Below are positions 34,551-47,165 of a stretch of 64,000 nucleotides of DNA, piece by piece (the stretch's first letter is position 1; each line of letters starts with the position of its first letter). The stretch lies in contig NC_080671.1 of NCBI RefSeq assembly GCF_030247195.1, positions 17,062,843 through 17,126,842 on the forward strand. The letters are read 5' to 3'. The DNA is from Topomyia yanbarensis. Its lineage: Eukaryota; Arthropoda; Insecta; Diptera; Culicidae. Below the pieces are notes generated by a model, which was not told the DNA's origin, ran no database searches, and was given only the letters and a program-made list of their open reading frames with translations. The translations under genes and the position numbers were made by a program.

Positions 34551-37500
34551 ATCAGTAACGAGTGTGGTGGGCTTGTATAACGACGACTTCCGTTAGTCTA
34601 AACTGCATTTGCAAATTTGCTGTTGAGTTTCAAGCATTTTGAAATGAAAGATCGATATCGCACCAATGAAAGTAACGCTGCTTTATTGTTCACACTGGCT
34701 TGGAACGAATTTTATTATTCGATTGCTTTGCTTCTTTATAGTACTGGCACGGTGCATAAAGACAGCAGACTTCAGGTAGAAACGTTCGTTTGATTCACTG
34801 CACTGTTAACAAGCAGAGCGACTGATTAGGTACTGATATCGACCCTGTAGTAATTCCATGATCCCCAGCTCGAGAGAGCGCTCAATGACATTATTCTACG
34901 ATAGTCGCTATTTTTCTTTTTATGGAATGGATTTCCAGTAAGACGAAAAAAGCCACTAGCAAGGTAACTCAAGTAGAAGCAGAAGCACCAAAACGCCGAT
35001 GTGTCTTTTCAGAGGTACCAAAGGGAATTCTTCGGGTCCCGGATTGAAAGACGATTTAAGTCGAGAAGAAGCGCTGGTAAACATTGTTTCATCGATATTG
35101 ACGAGGCCCTATTGAGAGATTAAAAAAACCATCCGAAGGTACAATTGAGAGATTCGACTGAATTAAGTTTTGTTTTTCGCATTCCGATTGAGGATGAGTA
35201 TACGTTGCAGTTATGATTGCAGTCGGTCGTAACTGCATCTGGAGCATAGTGGAAAGCGAAGACTGAATAAATAGAAATATATTAGGCTTACAGGAGAAAA
35301 AACAGGACAAATCAAGCATTTTTCTCGTCTTCCCAGGACATCAGGACAGTCAATGTAAAACCAGGACATGTCCTGGGAAACCAGGACGTATGGTCACCCT
35401 ATTCACCCAGTGACATAGAAGTGGGCACTCACGCCTCTGTTCAATAACGTAATTCCAATATGTTTTGGGATTGTTACGAAGGTTGCTCTGAATACGATGA
35501 AGGTATGAATTGAAGAGACACTTATTAAGTCTCTTGTAACAATGATGGAGATATAATAATTATTTTCCATATTTAGAATACTTTTTAAAACTGAGCTTTT
35601 GGCCGATTTAAACTTTTTTTAAACTTTTTGTTGCGCTTCAAAAAGGATGTGCATTTTCTTTAGATGTAAAGTTTTTGAACATAAAAATCGGTCGAAAAAA
35701 TGAATGACGCAACTCTACTGGTTCCTTAAATATCGCTTGAAATATTTTTAGGGATTATTTATTTAAAATCGTATAGTGTTATCGATTTTATCTTGCACTA
35801 CATTGGTGTTGTATAAAAAAGAATAAACTGATTACATCCAAGCTTGAATAACACCGGATACATCATTATTGTACGCGAAAAATTGTCAAAAAATAAGATA
35901 CAAATAGTCGTTACTCTCAGTAGAGTACATTTGTTTTAGTTCAATAAAAGCAAATCATTGAATGTGTGATTTCTTCGTGTGATGTCAAATAGATTTTTGT
36001 ATTAATTCCATTATTCAATAGTGAAATACGAACGGACAATCTTTTATTTTCGTTGCATTTATTATCCCTAAATCACTCCAACTATGCAGTGTTCGTACAG
36101 TCAATTCCTTTCAGCTGCTTGGTGAAATTCACGCACACACATCAAAACTCATAAATTGCAGTTTAAGTACTGTACTTTCAACATTTGCTGAACATATCCA
36201 TTTTACAGATGATGATAACTTTGGTCAAAATCATGCAACTTGTCTAAAATCGTGAGGGTCTGCTCGATAAAACATCACCCGAGTGCATCGCTTCGTCTTC
36301 CCGGTGCACCAATATCTACAATCTTCGAAGCTCTCGAAAACCTTGTTGAAGCTGACACCGAAACCAGTTCTCGTCCCTGATCTCTCCCCTCCCCCTCCCT
36401 CCTTCCATCATCCCTTCGACTGATGCCATGTTTTCCTCCTGCATCATCACTTACGCTAACAGTTTTTATCAATTTACTCTAGTTTTCACTTTTCCTTCGA
36501 GATGCAGTTTTTCTTGCTTCCCCCCGCGCTCACCATCCACCAGGTTCCAGCACGGCTGAGCTTATCTATATCTCGCAGTCTGCATAAGCAAGCAGCGAAT
36601 AAATAAACATATGAATATCTGACCGGCCAGCACAGTGCTCCGTAACACCGGCCCAGCTGAGCCGGAGGAGGACGTCAGCAGTTTTTGCTCTGAGGTCGAT
36701 CTCGTGCGCCGTGCCGCCGCTAGGAGCCCACCCCATGCGGAGTGCTTAGGAATCTTTCACCGCCAGGCCCGGACAACCATCGCCATTTCGTGGAGTAGCT
36801 TGTTGTTTTGCTCGTCACTAAAACAATTTCAATGTATCTCTAAGACCTCCCCCGTTGCTGGAGTCCTCTGATCCGGACACAGAAGAGAAGGTATCGCTTT
36901 TCCTGCCCAATTGATTATATCTCTTGGAGTGGTCCACGCGAATGTGCTACAATTTTCTTCTCAGTTCACCGGTAGAGCAAGCCAGCAGAGCGTGTGGCCA
37001 TGATCCGGGCTGAGGGTGCAGCACACGGCGGTCCCCCAGAGATCCGAGTCCATCGATCGGTTTGGTCAGTCAGAGTGTGTTGGAAGATGCTTTTAGGCGA
37101 TAATTTTAAAGTTATCAATATTAATGAAGCATACGGGAGGCAGTATTCGGGGCTGCCGAGTTCCGCAACTGTTTTTTTTCGAGAAATAATGAACAGTTTC
37201 CACACTGAATGACGCGGGTAAAAGACGTTTACCCAGTAATGGGTGAATGTCAGAAATGTTACAATAAAGAATAAACTGTACTGTTATTCCTCACAATGAA
37301 TCATATTAAATATTTAAAGGACTACAAAATAGAGTCTACTATATAGCATAAGCATAATTCTATGCTAGAGATTTGAATGTATAATATTTTCAAAAAACAA
37401 AAATTAGTATGAATTCACTGTACTCAGCTTCCCAGTGTACATGGTGATCATAAACGGCATGAAATAATTTGGTTAGTTGATTCCATTCAGCCAATTTTCT

Positions 37501-38089
37501 AAATCTTTATCGTGTTAATTAATGCTATAATTTCCACGACTTTTCCAAGCTCATAACCACAGGCGGCTTCAGTCGGATCATAAAGGGGAGGGCCCCCTTT
37601 ACGAGGGGGTGGGCTCGTCTTCTTAGCAAAATGTGTCTGATGCACGATTTGGAATATCAAATTTAGAATTTTGGAAATGCTACATATACCTGACAAGCAG
37701 CGAGAGTGGCGAAAAGTTTGGTAAATCAAATACATACATTATTTAAGACGTTACTAAGGACTACTCGTAACTGTTTGCTTTCGCTATAACCACCAGTGCT
37801 CATGGCTAGATGTTATTGTTTGCGTTTTACATAAGATGTTATGGCTTTTATTCATTCGTAGTTTTGTACTATAACAATAATTTGTACTTCAATTCACGGG
37901 ATCAAGTAGGAAGGAATCGGTTTGCGGCTACCACTTTGTCATCACACGAACATCGCTGAGAGCACCGTTGAGAGGGCGGGTTAGTGGGAGCAGTTATTCC
38001 AGGGCCCGGATCCTATTTGGGGGTCCGCATTCTATTCTGAAATTAAACTGATGGAGAGAGGAAGGAACAATTCCGTCTTTACACAAAAG
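34551..38089. other. Unassigned DNA with one possible DNA-transposon end
   Basis: No gene recognised. At 35361-35376 a perfect 16-bp palindrome (ccaggacatgtcctgg) lies between further 'ccaggac' copies and is followed by 'ggacgtatggtcaccct' (to about 35400), which resembles the end of a DNA transposon; no partner end was found. About 36270-37200 is GC-rich and repeat-poor, with near-coding texture but no recognised motif. Confidence 0.3.
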
Positions 38090-38580
38090 CTGATGATGAT
38101 GTCGACAAGCAGAATACAACGCTTCGTTGATGATTGATTCAAGCACTGTGGATTCAATTCCTAGTCAAGTGATTCCGCGAAAATTCTCCTTTAATTTGTC
38201 ACCCTTTCTAGATACCGGAAACATTGCTGAGCATTTCCAATCCTCAGGAAATGTTTGCTGACGAAGCGGCAGATTGAAAATCTATGCAAGTGGGACATAA
38301 AATGGATTGATTTTCGGATTCCAGATATAACCATTTGTTTAGAGATTGTAAACACAACAATATCCACAGCACAAACAGCAACGTTACGAGCAGTACTGCC
38401 GATTTCGGTTGTGGTTGGCGAGTCAGTTGAAAAAATATTCGAGAAAAATGTGACAAGCTGTGTGCATTTAGCCACAGTTGTCGTAGCTCCTTCGCCGTTG
38501 TAAAGCTTAATTGATGGAGGTCCAGTTTCTTTTCGCTTCGTGTTGACAAAGGACGAGAAACCCCCTATGGATGCGCCCAA
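38090..38580 (-). pseudogene. CR1-like fragment: linker and start of RT, with deletion
   Basis: The minus-strand translation FSSFVNTKRKETGPPS, followed by LVTFFSNIFSTDSPTT, aligns with FWKHVNEQRKESGLPS and FSEKFVSVFSNE in the 1253-3108 copy. After a deletion, a second piece reads like the FPEDWKCSAMFPV block just ahead of RT. The catalytic regions are missing. It is a decayed remnant. Confidence 0.55.
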
Positions 38581-38704
38581 GTTACAATTAAAGTTTTATA
38601 GCATGCTACAAGTGCTATCTAATTTATATGAGCGGCTATTATAGCTATAAAATATTATTATATATTCTATAATAGAACTACCATAAAACCTCAATTGTTA
38701 CTAA

Positions 38705-38861
38705 TGACAAATTTCGCGCCTAATCGTATTCAGAGTTGACAGCACCCTCTCAGATTCTAATGAAAATTTCTGTACACGAAGACTGTCTCAAAAAGCCACT
38801 ATGCATATTTTGTTTTTCCAAAAATGATCTGGACTGTCTTTTGAAAAGGGCCAAACTTTTT
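38705..38861 (-). mobile_element. I-like retrotransposon end, copy 3, distal 3' piece
   Basis: Runs from 'gacaaatttcgcgcc' through 'agcaccctctcagatt' and 'gactgtcttttgaaaaggg' to 'ccaaacttttt', matching 14835-14985 of copy 1. At that T-run the match stops and the dispersed-repeat cluster begins. The remainder of the copy resumes at about 41381. Confidence 0.7.
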
Positions 38862-41380
38862 GCCTTTCTCCTATGGAAAGGCTATGCAATCACTCTGAAA
38901 ACCGGCTTTTTAATCGAGGCCCGGAGGGCTGAGTCTCTAATACCATTCGACTCAGTTCGTTGAGTTCGGCAAATGTCTGTGTGTGTGTGCGTATGTATGT
39001 GTGTGTATGTATGTATGTATGTATGTATGTGACCAAAATATGCACATCGGTTCCTCGGAGATGGCTGAACCGATTTTATCAAACTTAGTCTCAAACAAAA
39101 GGTATAACGTTCCCATAGGCTGCTATTGAATTTCATTTAATTCTGACTTCCGGTTCCGGAGTTACGGGGTAAAGAGTCCGGTCACGCATGAAATTCCCAT
39201 ATAAATCGGCATCAGCATGTTATCTAAAAGATGCAAAACTTCATAAAATGTGGCCTAAATTATTTGGATTTGTAGTTTCAGCTCATTGATGTCCAATCAA
39301 ACTCACGTTGACCAATTTGGACACATTCGGTGGAACCGGAAACTTCGGGAAAATGACCCAGTTCCTGAGTTTAATTCACACCTGCTTCTTAGAAATGTCT
39401 GTCTCAATTTTCTCAAATTTAGTCTCAAATGAAAGCTACTGCATCCCTATTAACTGCTCTTAAATTCCATTGGAATCGGAGTTCTGGTTCCTGTGTTACG
39501 GGTTGAAGTATGAGGTCACATGAGAAATTCCCATATAAACCGGTATAATCATTACATCTAAATGATGCAAAACTAATTGAAATGAATTTTACATTGTTTG
39601 AAATTTTTGGTCCTGATTACTTATTGCAAATCAAAGTCTCTATGACCACTTTGGGAACCATCGAGGCTTCCAGAAGGTGCGAATAAATGGCCAAATTCTG
39701 AAATTAGAGTCACACCTGTTTCTCATATATTGCTGAATCGATTCTCACAATCTTATTGTTAAATGAAGGGTATAGTATTCACATTAATTGCTACCGATTG
39801 TCATTTTAACGAAGTACTGGTTCCGGAGTTATAAATAAAAGAATATGTTCACACCATAAATTTCCCAAATAAACCTTTTTGCCCTTCTCCTATAGAAAAA
39901 TCATGCAATCACTCTGACAATCGACTTTTCAACAGAGGTCCGGAGAGCCGTAACTCTTATACCATTCAACTCACTTCCTCGAGTTCTACGAATGTGTGTG
40001 TGCGTATGTACATACGTATTTGGTTAACAATCGCACATCGGTTACTCAAGGTAGATAGTATTGCTAGGTTGCTTTAAATTCTGATCTGACATCCTGTATC
40101 AGAGTTGCTGGTTGACAAGTGCGATCATACAGTAAATTCCCATATAAACTGGTACTGCCATGATACCTAGAAGACGTAAAACTTATTAAAATGCTTGTTA
40201 AATTACTTAGATTAGCTGGTCTGTAGTCACTTTGATCACATTGGTCACTTAGAATGTTTTCATGCCCCGGAAATCTTACCAATGTTCAGAGTTAATTTCA
40301 CGCCTATTCCTCAGAGAGCATTCTTGACCGTTTTCCATCATCTTCTATATATGAAGTGATTGGTGCGATGCTTCAATTGGCTGCTATTGAATTTCATTCC
40401 GATCTGACTTTCGGCTCCTGAGTTATAGGTTGGTTAGTGCGGTCACACAGGAATTTCCTATATACAAGTACATTACTTAAACGGTTAAAAACCACAAAAT
40501 GTGATTATTGCAACCACAGCAAATAAATTAATTTCGACCGAAGTTCTGGCAACATTGCCCAGACCGACTGTCAAATGAACTTTTTGTTGCTTTGGTTTTG
40601 AGTTATTAGTGGATACGCGAAAGTATTGCGAATCTTTTCTAAAATTCACTTTGCGACTTTTCAGCCATGCACATCCAGGCCGAGCGTCAAATTACGCGCT
40701 CGTTTAATTTGCTCCACTGCGAGTGTAAAAATACTTTGACGTTTTTGCCTTTCTCCTATAGAAAGGTTATGCAATCACTCTGAACATCGTCAATCTAATC
40801 CCGGCCCGGGCCGTCTGTCATATACCATTCGACTCAGTTCGTCGAATTCGTCAAATGTCTGTGTGTGTATGTATGTATGTGAACAAAAATAAGCACATCG
40901 GTTACTCGGAGATGGCTCAACCGATTTTATCAAACTTAGTCTCAAATGAAAGGTACAACCTTTCCATAGGCTACTATTGAATTTCATTAAATTCCGAGTT
41001 CTGGTTCCGGAGTTACGGGTTTAAGAGTGCGGACACATAGCAAATTCACATTTTTGCCTTTCTCCTATTGAAAGGTTATGCAATCACTCTGAACATCGTC
41101 AATCTATTTTTTTTACTTACATAGGTTTTCTGTATTTTAACAAGGTTGTAGTTAGAGGGATACGGTGAGGGGAACCCCCTCCCCCCATCACTCACCACCC
41201 TTCTCTAAACCGCCCTCTACGCAAATAATTCCTCTCAAATGTTCTAATTCCTATAAAAAAAATTTTCCTTGTGGGTCTGAAAAACCAGGGAAATTTTTTT
41301 TTTTGAAATTATTTTGAGTTGAGAAACCAATTTAAAATTTCTTAACAATTTGAAAATGGTGGATTAAAACGGGTTTTTTA
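38862..41380 (+). repeat. Head-to-tail cluster of the 'GCCTTTCTCC' dispersed repeat
   Basis: Four repeat heads occur in the same orientation at about 38862, 39876, 40742 and 41051, each with cctttctcc or a variant, 'agaaaggttatgcaatcactctg', then 'cccggagggc' or a variant. The first two units carry internal repeats of about 300-335 bp, marked by 'ttccggttccggagttacggg' and 'aattcccatataaa' (near 39140, 39475 and 39810, and near 40100 and 40400). (TG)n and (GTAT)n microsatellites lie at about 38977-39030. The last unit closes with 'ggtggattaaaacggg' at about 41352-41367. No protein coding. Confidence 0.7.
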
Positions 41381-41800
41381 CCATATTTTTTCTTCAAATG
41401 ACTATAGTCTAAAAATGACAAATCCTACAAAAAAATGTTGTAGGAGTAGTTTTCACAAAATTAGTCAAATTTTTGAACAAAAATATTAAAAAAATTCTTC
41501 ATTGACTCCTACACTGAAAAAAATCGGTTTTAAAAATTTAAAGTTGATTTACAAAAAAAAACCATTTTTAATTTAGATGAAATATTGTTACAAGATAGAT
41601 AATTATGTTCCATACCTACCGTCAAAAATTCAAGTTTTAAGGAAAAAAAGTTTAAAAAAAAAACTTTTCCTTGTCTGAACTGAACTTTTTTCTTCAGTGT
41701 ATTTTTTTCTAAACTTATTTTTTTTCTTCAGTGTATTTGTATCGAAAACTAAACCAATGAAAGTCGTAATCATCTCGGAATCCAATAAAACTCAGTTTGT
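41381..41800 (-). mobile_element. I-like retrotransposon end, copy 3, proximal piece
   Basis: Resumes copy 3 with 'gactatagtctaaaaatgac', 'tgttgtaggagtag', 'acactgaaaaaaatcgg', 'ttatgttccatacctaccgtc' and the C-terminal coding end 'aaaccaatgaaagtcgtaatc', in the same order as 15010-15345 of copy 1. Its 5' truncation lies near 41800. Confidence 0.7.
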
Positions 41801-42140
41801 TAGAAGATTTTGACTAATTTAGCAGCTAAGTATATTTTTTTTACTTTTTTCATACGTTTCCGAGCTCTCGAGCGAACCAGATCGTTTTCTCGTGCCGCAC
41901 ATAGAGTGAATAAATATATATACATTGCCAGTGAAGATCAACCATTGTTATAGGCAGTCTTTGTTCGCCGGTGCCTAGGCTGGTAAAGTGAATAGTGGAA
42001 TAGCCGGACACGCCGCTATATAAGCTAAGTATTTTTTTTTTTCATTTCCCTTTACCCCGATCGGTTGCTACTTCGTAGATCCCTTTCCCTGAATATAAGT
42101 TTCATCTCTCGTTTACACCACGTGTTATCCTCGTGCCTAA

Positions 42141-43457
42141 ATGGCCGAGGGCGAAGTAACATTGGATGGGAATGATATTCCCATGGATTTACCGGATAAA
42201 CCCGAAATTACTCCCTCCCCTGATTCCCCCAGTCCTCCTCGTATTAAAACATACCCACCCAGTTCAAATGGGCCCTGGGTGGTCTATTTCCGGCCCATCA
42301 CGAAATCGCTCAATATTTTAGAGACCTCACGGGAGCTGACTGCTAACTACCCGTCCGTAGCTCAGATAACACGTGTTAGAGCTAATAAGATACGCATAAT
42401 AGTGAATGACCGCGAGTAGGAAAACCAGATTGCTCGAAGCGAGCGTTTTACAAAGCAATGTAAGGCGTATGTACCTTGTATGGCAGTGGAGATCGATGGG
42501 GTCATCGCTGAACCGGGTTTGAAATGCGAAGACGTGTTGAAGTATGGGGTTGGTTGCTTTAAGCAATTGTATTCAGCAAAAACTGATAAGACAACTTATT
42601 CATTGTCAGACTCGCTTCGGGTGACTTTCTCCGGGTCTTCCCTCCCCAACTATGTCCTCCTGGATAAGGTTCGTCTACCTATTCGCCTGTTTGTACCGCG
42701 TGTAATGAACTGCAGCAATTACAAGCAGCTGGGCCACACAGCCACCTATTGTGGCAATAAGAAAAGGTGCGGCAAATGCGAGGGAGAGCATGAGGATGAC
42801 GATTGCGGTAGAGAAACTGAAAAGTGTATTTACTGCGGGGGCCTTCCTCTTGATCTTAAATCATGCCCCGCGTACAAACAGCGCGAGGATAAAATTAAGT
42901 GCTCCCTTAAGGAACGCTCGAAGCGCTCTTATACAGAAATTCTTAAGGCTTCGCCATCTGTCCCTTCCGAAAATTCCTTTGCTCTTTTGGCTGGTGTTGA
43001 CCAAGAATCTGACGACCCACAAGAGAGAACATCTTTTGTTAACCCAGGGGAATCCAGGATGAGGAGAAATCTAGCCTCCCCTAGATTGCCTCGTCAGGGT
43101 GCCAAGGTGTCGTCTCCTCAGAAAGCGCCAACTGCAATCAATTAATCCAACGGAAGTGCTGCCCTAAAGCCGAAGCAGAGGGCTCCAGCACTTGGAAATT
43201 TTAATTCTAACAAGGAGTACCCACCACTTCCAGGGACACCAGAAATCCCAAGTGTCCCCTTTATTCAAACAGATACTCAGTCCAGTAATGGACTAATGAA
43301 ATTTTCTGACATGGTGGACTTAAGTTTCACAGCTTTCAATGTGACAGATCCTCTTAAAAGCCTTCTAATACGTTTTTTCCCTATAGTGCAAACATTTTTG
43401 TAGCAGTTGACTACTAAATGGCCCCTCCTTGCAGCGATCGTATCCTTCGATGGCTAA
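42141..43457 (+). pseudogene. I-element ORF1 (gag-like, CCHC zinc knuckles)
   Basis: One frame of 439 codons broken by stops at 42417-42419, 43143-43145 and 43401-43403. It starts MAEGEVTLDG, a Pro-rich acidic N-terminus; the middle carries a putative RNA-binding region, followed by three knuckles. Knuckle 1 has Tyr for the second Cys (CSNYKQLGHTATYC), knuckle 2 is intact in its Cys and His residues (CGKCEGEHEDDDC), and knuckle 3 has Leu in place of His (CIYCGGLPLDLKSC). The tail contains KEYPPLPGTPE and ends WPLLAAIVSFDG. The protein would coat element RNA. Its end overlaps the ORF2 start by 8 bases. Confidence 0.75.
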
Positions 43458-46400
43458 GTCATCGAACGAGGTCACCGATTCGATCACTGTTCTACAGTGG
43501 AACAGCAGAAGTATCCTCCCGAAAATCGATTCCTTTAAATTTTTACTAAATAGTTTAAAATGTGATGCTTTCGCATTATGAAATTGAAAGTGAAACTTCC
43601 GATATAAATCTCAACTTCCACGACTTTAATATAATTCATCTGGATCGAGAAAACCCTTACGGAGGAGTACTTTTGGGGATTAAAAAGTGCTATTCTTTCA
43701 AACGAATCAACCTCCCTTCGACACCAGGCATTGAAATTGTCGCTTGTCAAGTTCTAATCAAAGGCAAAGATCTTTGCATTGCTTACATCTACATTCCTCC
43801 TAGGTAGGGCACCGAACGCTTTGTAACGGAATCCTTACCGGCACCGCTGCTAGTTCTAGGAGACTTTAACTCGCACGGTACGGTATGGGGTTGTCTGCAC
43901 GATGATAATAGATCAACATTAATCCAAGATCTTAGGGACAATTTCAACATGACCATCTTAAACACGAGAGAAATGACGCGGATTCCTACACCACCAGCAC
44001 GCGCAAGCGCGTTGGATTTATCGCTTTGCTCGACATCGCTACAGTTAGTTTGCAGGTTAAAGGTGATCTCTGATCCCCACGGTAGCGATCATTTGCCTAT
44101 CGTGATTTCAATTGCTAACGGTTCAAGACCATCAGAAACAATCAATGTCTCGTATGACCTCACACGGAATATTGATTGGAAGAGTTACGCGACCGCGATA
44201 TCCGTTAAAATCGAATCCACTCAAGAACTTCCTCCGGAGTACAGGTTTTTGGCTGCCTTGATTCTCGACAGTGCGAATCAAGCTCAGACTAAACCAGTAC
44301 CCAGCGCGAATACCCATGGACGGTTTCCCACCCTGTGGTGGGATAAAGAGTGCTCAGAGCTGTACGCGGAAAAGTCCACTGCATATAAGGCCTTCCGGGA
44401 AGACGCTAGCTATCTACAGTACGCGTCGTTAGAAAGGCGAATGAAGAGTCTAATGAAAGCCAAAAAACGCAGTTATTGGCGCCGGTTCGTCGACGGGTTA
44501 ACTGTTAAGAAACAGCGATGAGCATTATTTGGGGTACGGTTCGACGTATGCGTAACCGAAACAGTACCAACGAGAACGTGGAATATTCAAACCGCTGGAT
44601 ATTCGCTTTCGCCAAAAAGATCTGTCCGGACTCTGTTCCGGTACAGAAAACGTACCGCGCCGCGTCTCCTCGCGATACCGCGAACGAAACACCATTTTCG
44701 ATGGTGGAATTCTCACTTGCTCTCTTACAATGCAACAATAACGCCCCAGGGTTAGACAAAATCAAATTCATCTTGCTGAAGACACAGCAAAAAGGTGCTT
44801 GTTGAACTTATTTAACAAGTTCCTTGAAGGTAACATTGTTCCTTATGACTGGAGGCAAGTGAAGGTCATCGCCATCGCAAAACCGGGAAAACCAGCCTCC
44901 GACCACAACTCGTACCGACCGATTGCAATGCTTTCCTGTATCCGGAAGTTGTTCAAGAAAATGATCTTGTTTCGCCTCGACAATTGGGTCGAAACAAATG
45001 GCTTACTGTCAGATACACAATTTGGCTTCCGCAAATGCAAAGGGACGAACTTGCGTTGCTTTCTACAAAAATCCAAATGGCCTATGCTAACAAAGAGCAG
45101 ATCGCATCAGTCTTCTTGGATATTAAGAAGGCTTTTGACTCAGTTTCTATCAACATTCTGTCAGCGAAGCTGCACCAGCATGGTCTTCCACCTATTTTAA
45201 ATAACTTTTTGCTAAACCTGTTGTCTGAAAAGCACATGCACTTTTCGCATGGCGATTTAACAACATCGCGATTTAGCTACATGGGTCTTCTCCAGGGCTC
45301 ATGTCTAAGTCCCCTACTCTACAACTTCTACGTGAATGACATTGATGATTGTCTTATCAATTCATGCACTGTAAGGCAACTTGCAGACGATGGAGTGGCC
45401 TCTGTTACAGGGCCCAAAGCTGCCGATTTGCAAGGACCATTGCAAGATACTTTGGACAATTTGTCTGCTTGGGCTCTTCAGCCGGGTATCGAGTTCTCCA
45501 AGGAGAAAACTGAATTGGTTGTCTTTTCTAGGAAGCACGAGTCGGCGCAACTCCAGCTTCTATTAACCCTTAAATGCGCAATGTTGTTTTAAAACAACAT
45601 TGTAAAAACCATCTCAAAATTATCGTAGCAACGTATTAAAACCGTGAGACAATTTTCAGAGAATTTGGAATAAATTTGTTTGCGCCTTTAAGGGTTAATG
45701 GGTGTAACGATCAATCAGGTTTTCACATTTAAATATCTCGGGGTCTGGTTCAACTCTAAAGGTACCTAGGGGTGTCACATAAGGTATCTGAAACAGAAAT
45801 GCCAACAAAGGATCAACTTACTCCGGACAATAACCGGAACATGGTGGGGTGCCCACCCAGGAGACTTAATCAGGTTATACCAAACAACGATATTGTCGGT
45901 GATGGAGTACGTTTCTGTTTCCGCTCCGCTGCAAACATACATTTCATCAAAATGGACAAATCTAGTGTCGTTGCTTGCGCATTGCCTTGGGTTGCATGCA
46001 CTCGACCCATACGATGAGTCTCGAAGTGCTGGCAGGCGTTCTACCGCTAAAAAATCGATTTTGGGAACTCTCATATCGATTGCTCATCCGATGCGATATC
46101 TTGAACCCGCTGGTGATTGAAAACTGCGAGAGGTTCGTCGAGCTTAATTCTCAAACCCGTTTTATGTCCTTGTACTTCAACTATATGGCACAGAGCATCA
46201 ATCCTTCTTCATATAATCTCGACCGTGTCCCTTTGTTTGATACTTCTGATTCAACTGTATTCTTCGACACATCCATGAAGGAAGAGACCCGTGGAATCCC
46301 GGATCATATACGCCCACAAGTGATCCCTAATATATTTTATAATAAATTCCGAGAAGTCGACTGCGCAAAAATGTTCTGCACCGAGGGATCAAATCTCGAT

Positions 46401-47165
46401 GGGTCCACTGGCTTCGATATCTTCAATGATAATATCACCGCTTCATTCAAGCTCAATGATCCTGCTTCAGTTTACGTCGCCGAATTAGCCGCTATTCACT
46501 ATGCCCTTGGGATCATCGACACTTTGCCCACAGATCACTACTTCATCATTTCGGACAGCCTCAGCTCTATCGAGGCTCTTCGTGCGGTGAAGCCTAAAAA
46601 GCAATTCCCGTATTTTCTGGGGAAGATACGGAAGTCTCTGCGCAAGTTATCTGAAAAATCTTACCAGATTACCTTTGTTTGAGTCCCTTCTCATTGCTCT
46701 ATCCCGGGTAATGAAAAGGCCGACTCTTTAGCAAAGGTGGGCGCTTTAGAAGGTGACATCTACGAAAGACCAATTTGCTTCAAGGAATTTTTCAGTATTT
46801 CTCATCAGAGGACACTCGACAGTTGGCAAAACTCGTGGAGCAATGGGGAACTTGGACGATGGTAACATTCTATTGTCCCGAAGGTAACAACGAAGCCTTG
46901 GTTCAGGGGAATGTGGGTCGGGATTTCATACGTGTAATGTCCCGGCTTACACTACACATTGGATGCGCATTTGCGGCGTATTGGGCTCGATCACGTTGCC
47001 TGGGTATGCGCCGGGTATTGTGACGCCAGGTCTCAGTTAAAGAATTCCCTTCAGGCCCGAGGTAGACCACCCAATGTCCCAGTTTGGGATATGCTGGCAA
47101 ATCGAGATCTCCCCTATATGTCCCTTATGTACATCTTTATAAAAACGATAAACATCCCAATTTAG
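43450..47165 (+). pseudogene. I-element ORF2: endonuclease, RT, RNase H
   Basis: Starts at the ATG at 43450, inside the last codons of ORF1. Endonuclease: VLQWNSRS, YGGVLLG, VLGDFNSHGTVWG and GSDHLPI are visible across a frameshift near 43580 and a stop at 43805-43807. RT: NNNAPGLDK, IAKPGKP, YRPIAML, TQFGFRK, LDIKKAFDS, GLLQGSCLSP and the catalytic QLADDG, across shifts near 44520, 44800 and 45050. RNase H: VYVAELAAI, IISDSLSSI and GNEKADSLA are kept, but the first acidic site reads TEGS where TDGS is usual. A stop at 46680-46682, frameshifts and a 128-bp MITE break the gene. It ends RDLPYMSLMYIF. Confidence 0.75.
45567..45694. mobile_element. 128-bp TTAA-flanked MITE inside I-element ORF2
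   Basis: The tips cccttaaatgcgca and tgcgcctttaaggg are inverted repeats with one mismatch, and TTAA stands at both outer edges (45563-45566 and 45695-45698). Removing it rejoins an RT-thumb reading (before: SAQLQLL; after: MGVTINQVFTFKYLGVWF). A 22-bp perfect palindrome sits inside at 45580-45601. TTAA duplication again suggests mobilisation by a piggyBac-type enzyme. Confidence 0.8.
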
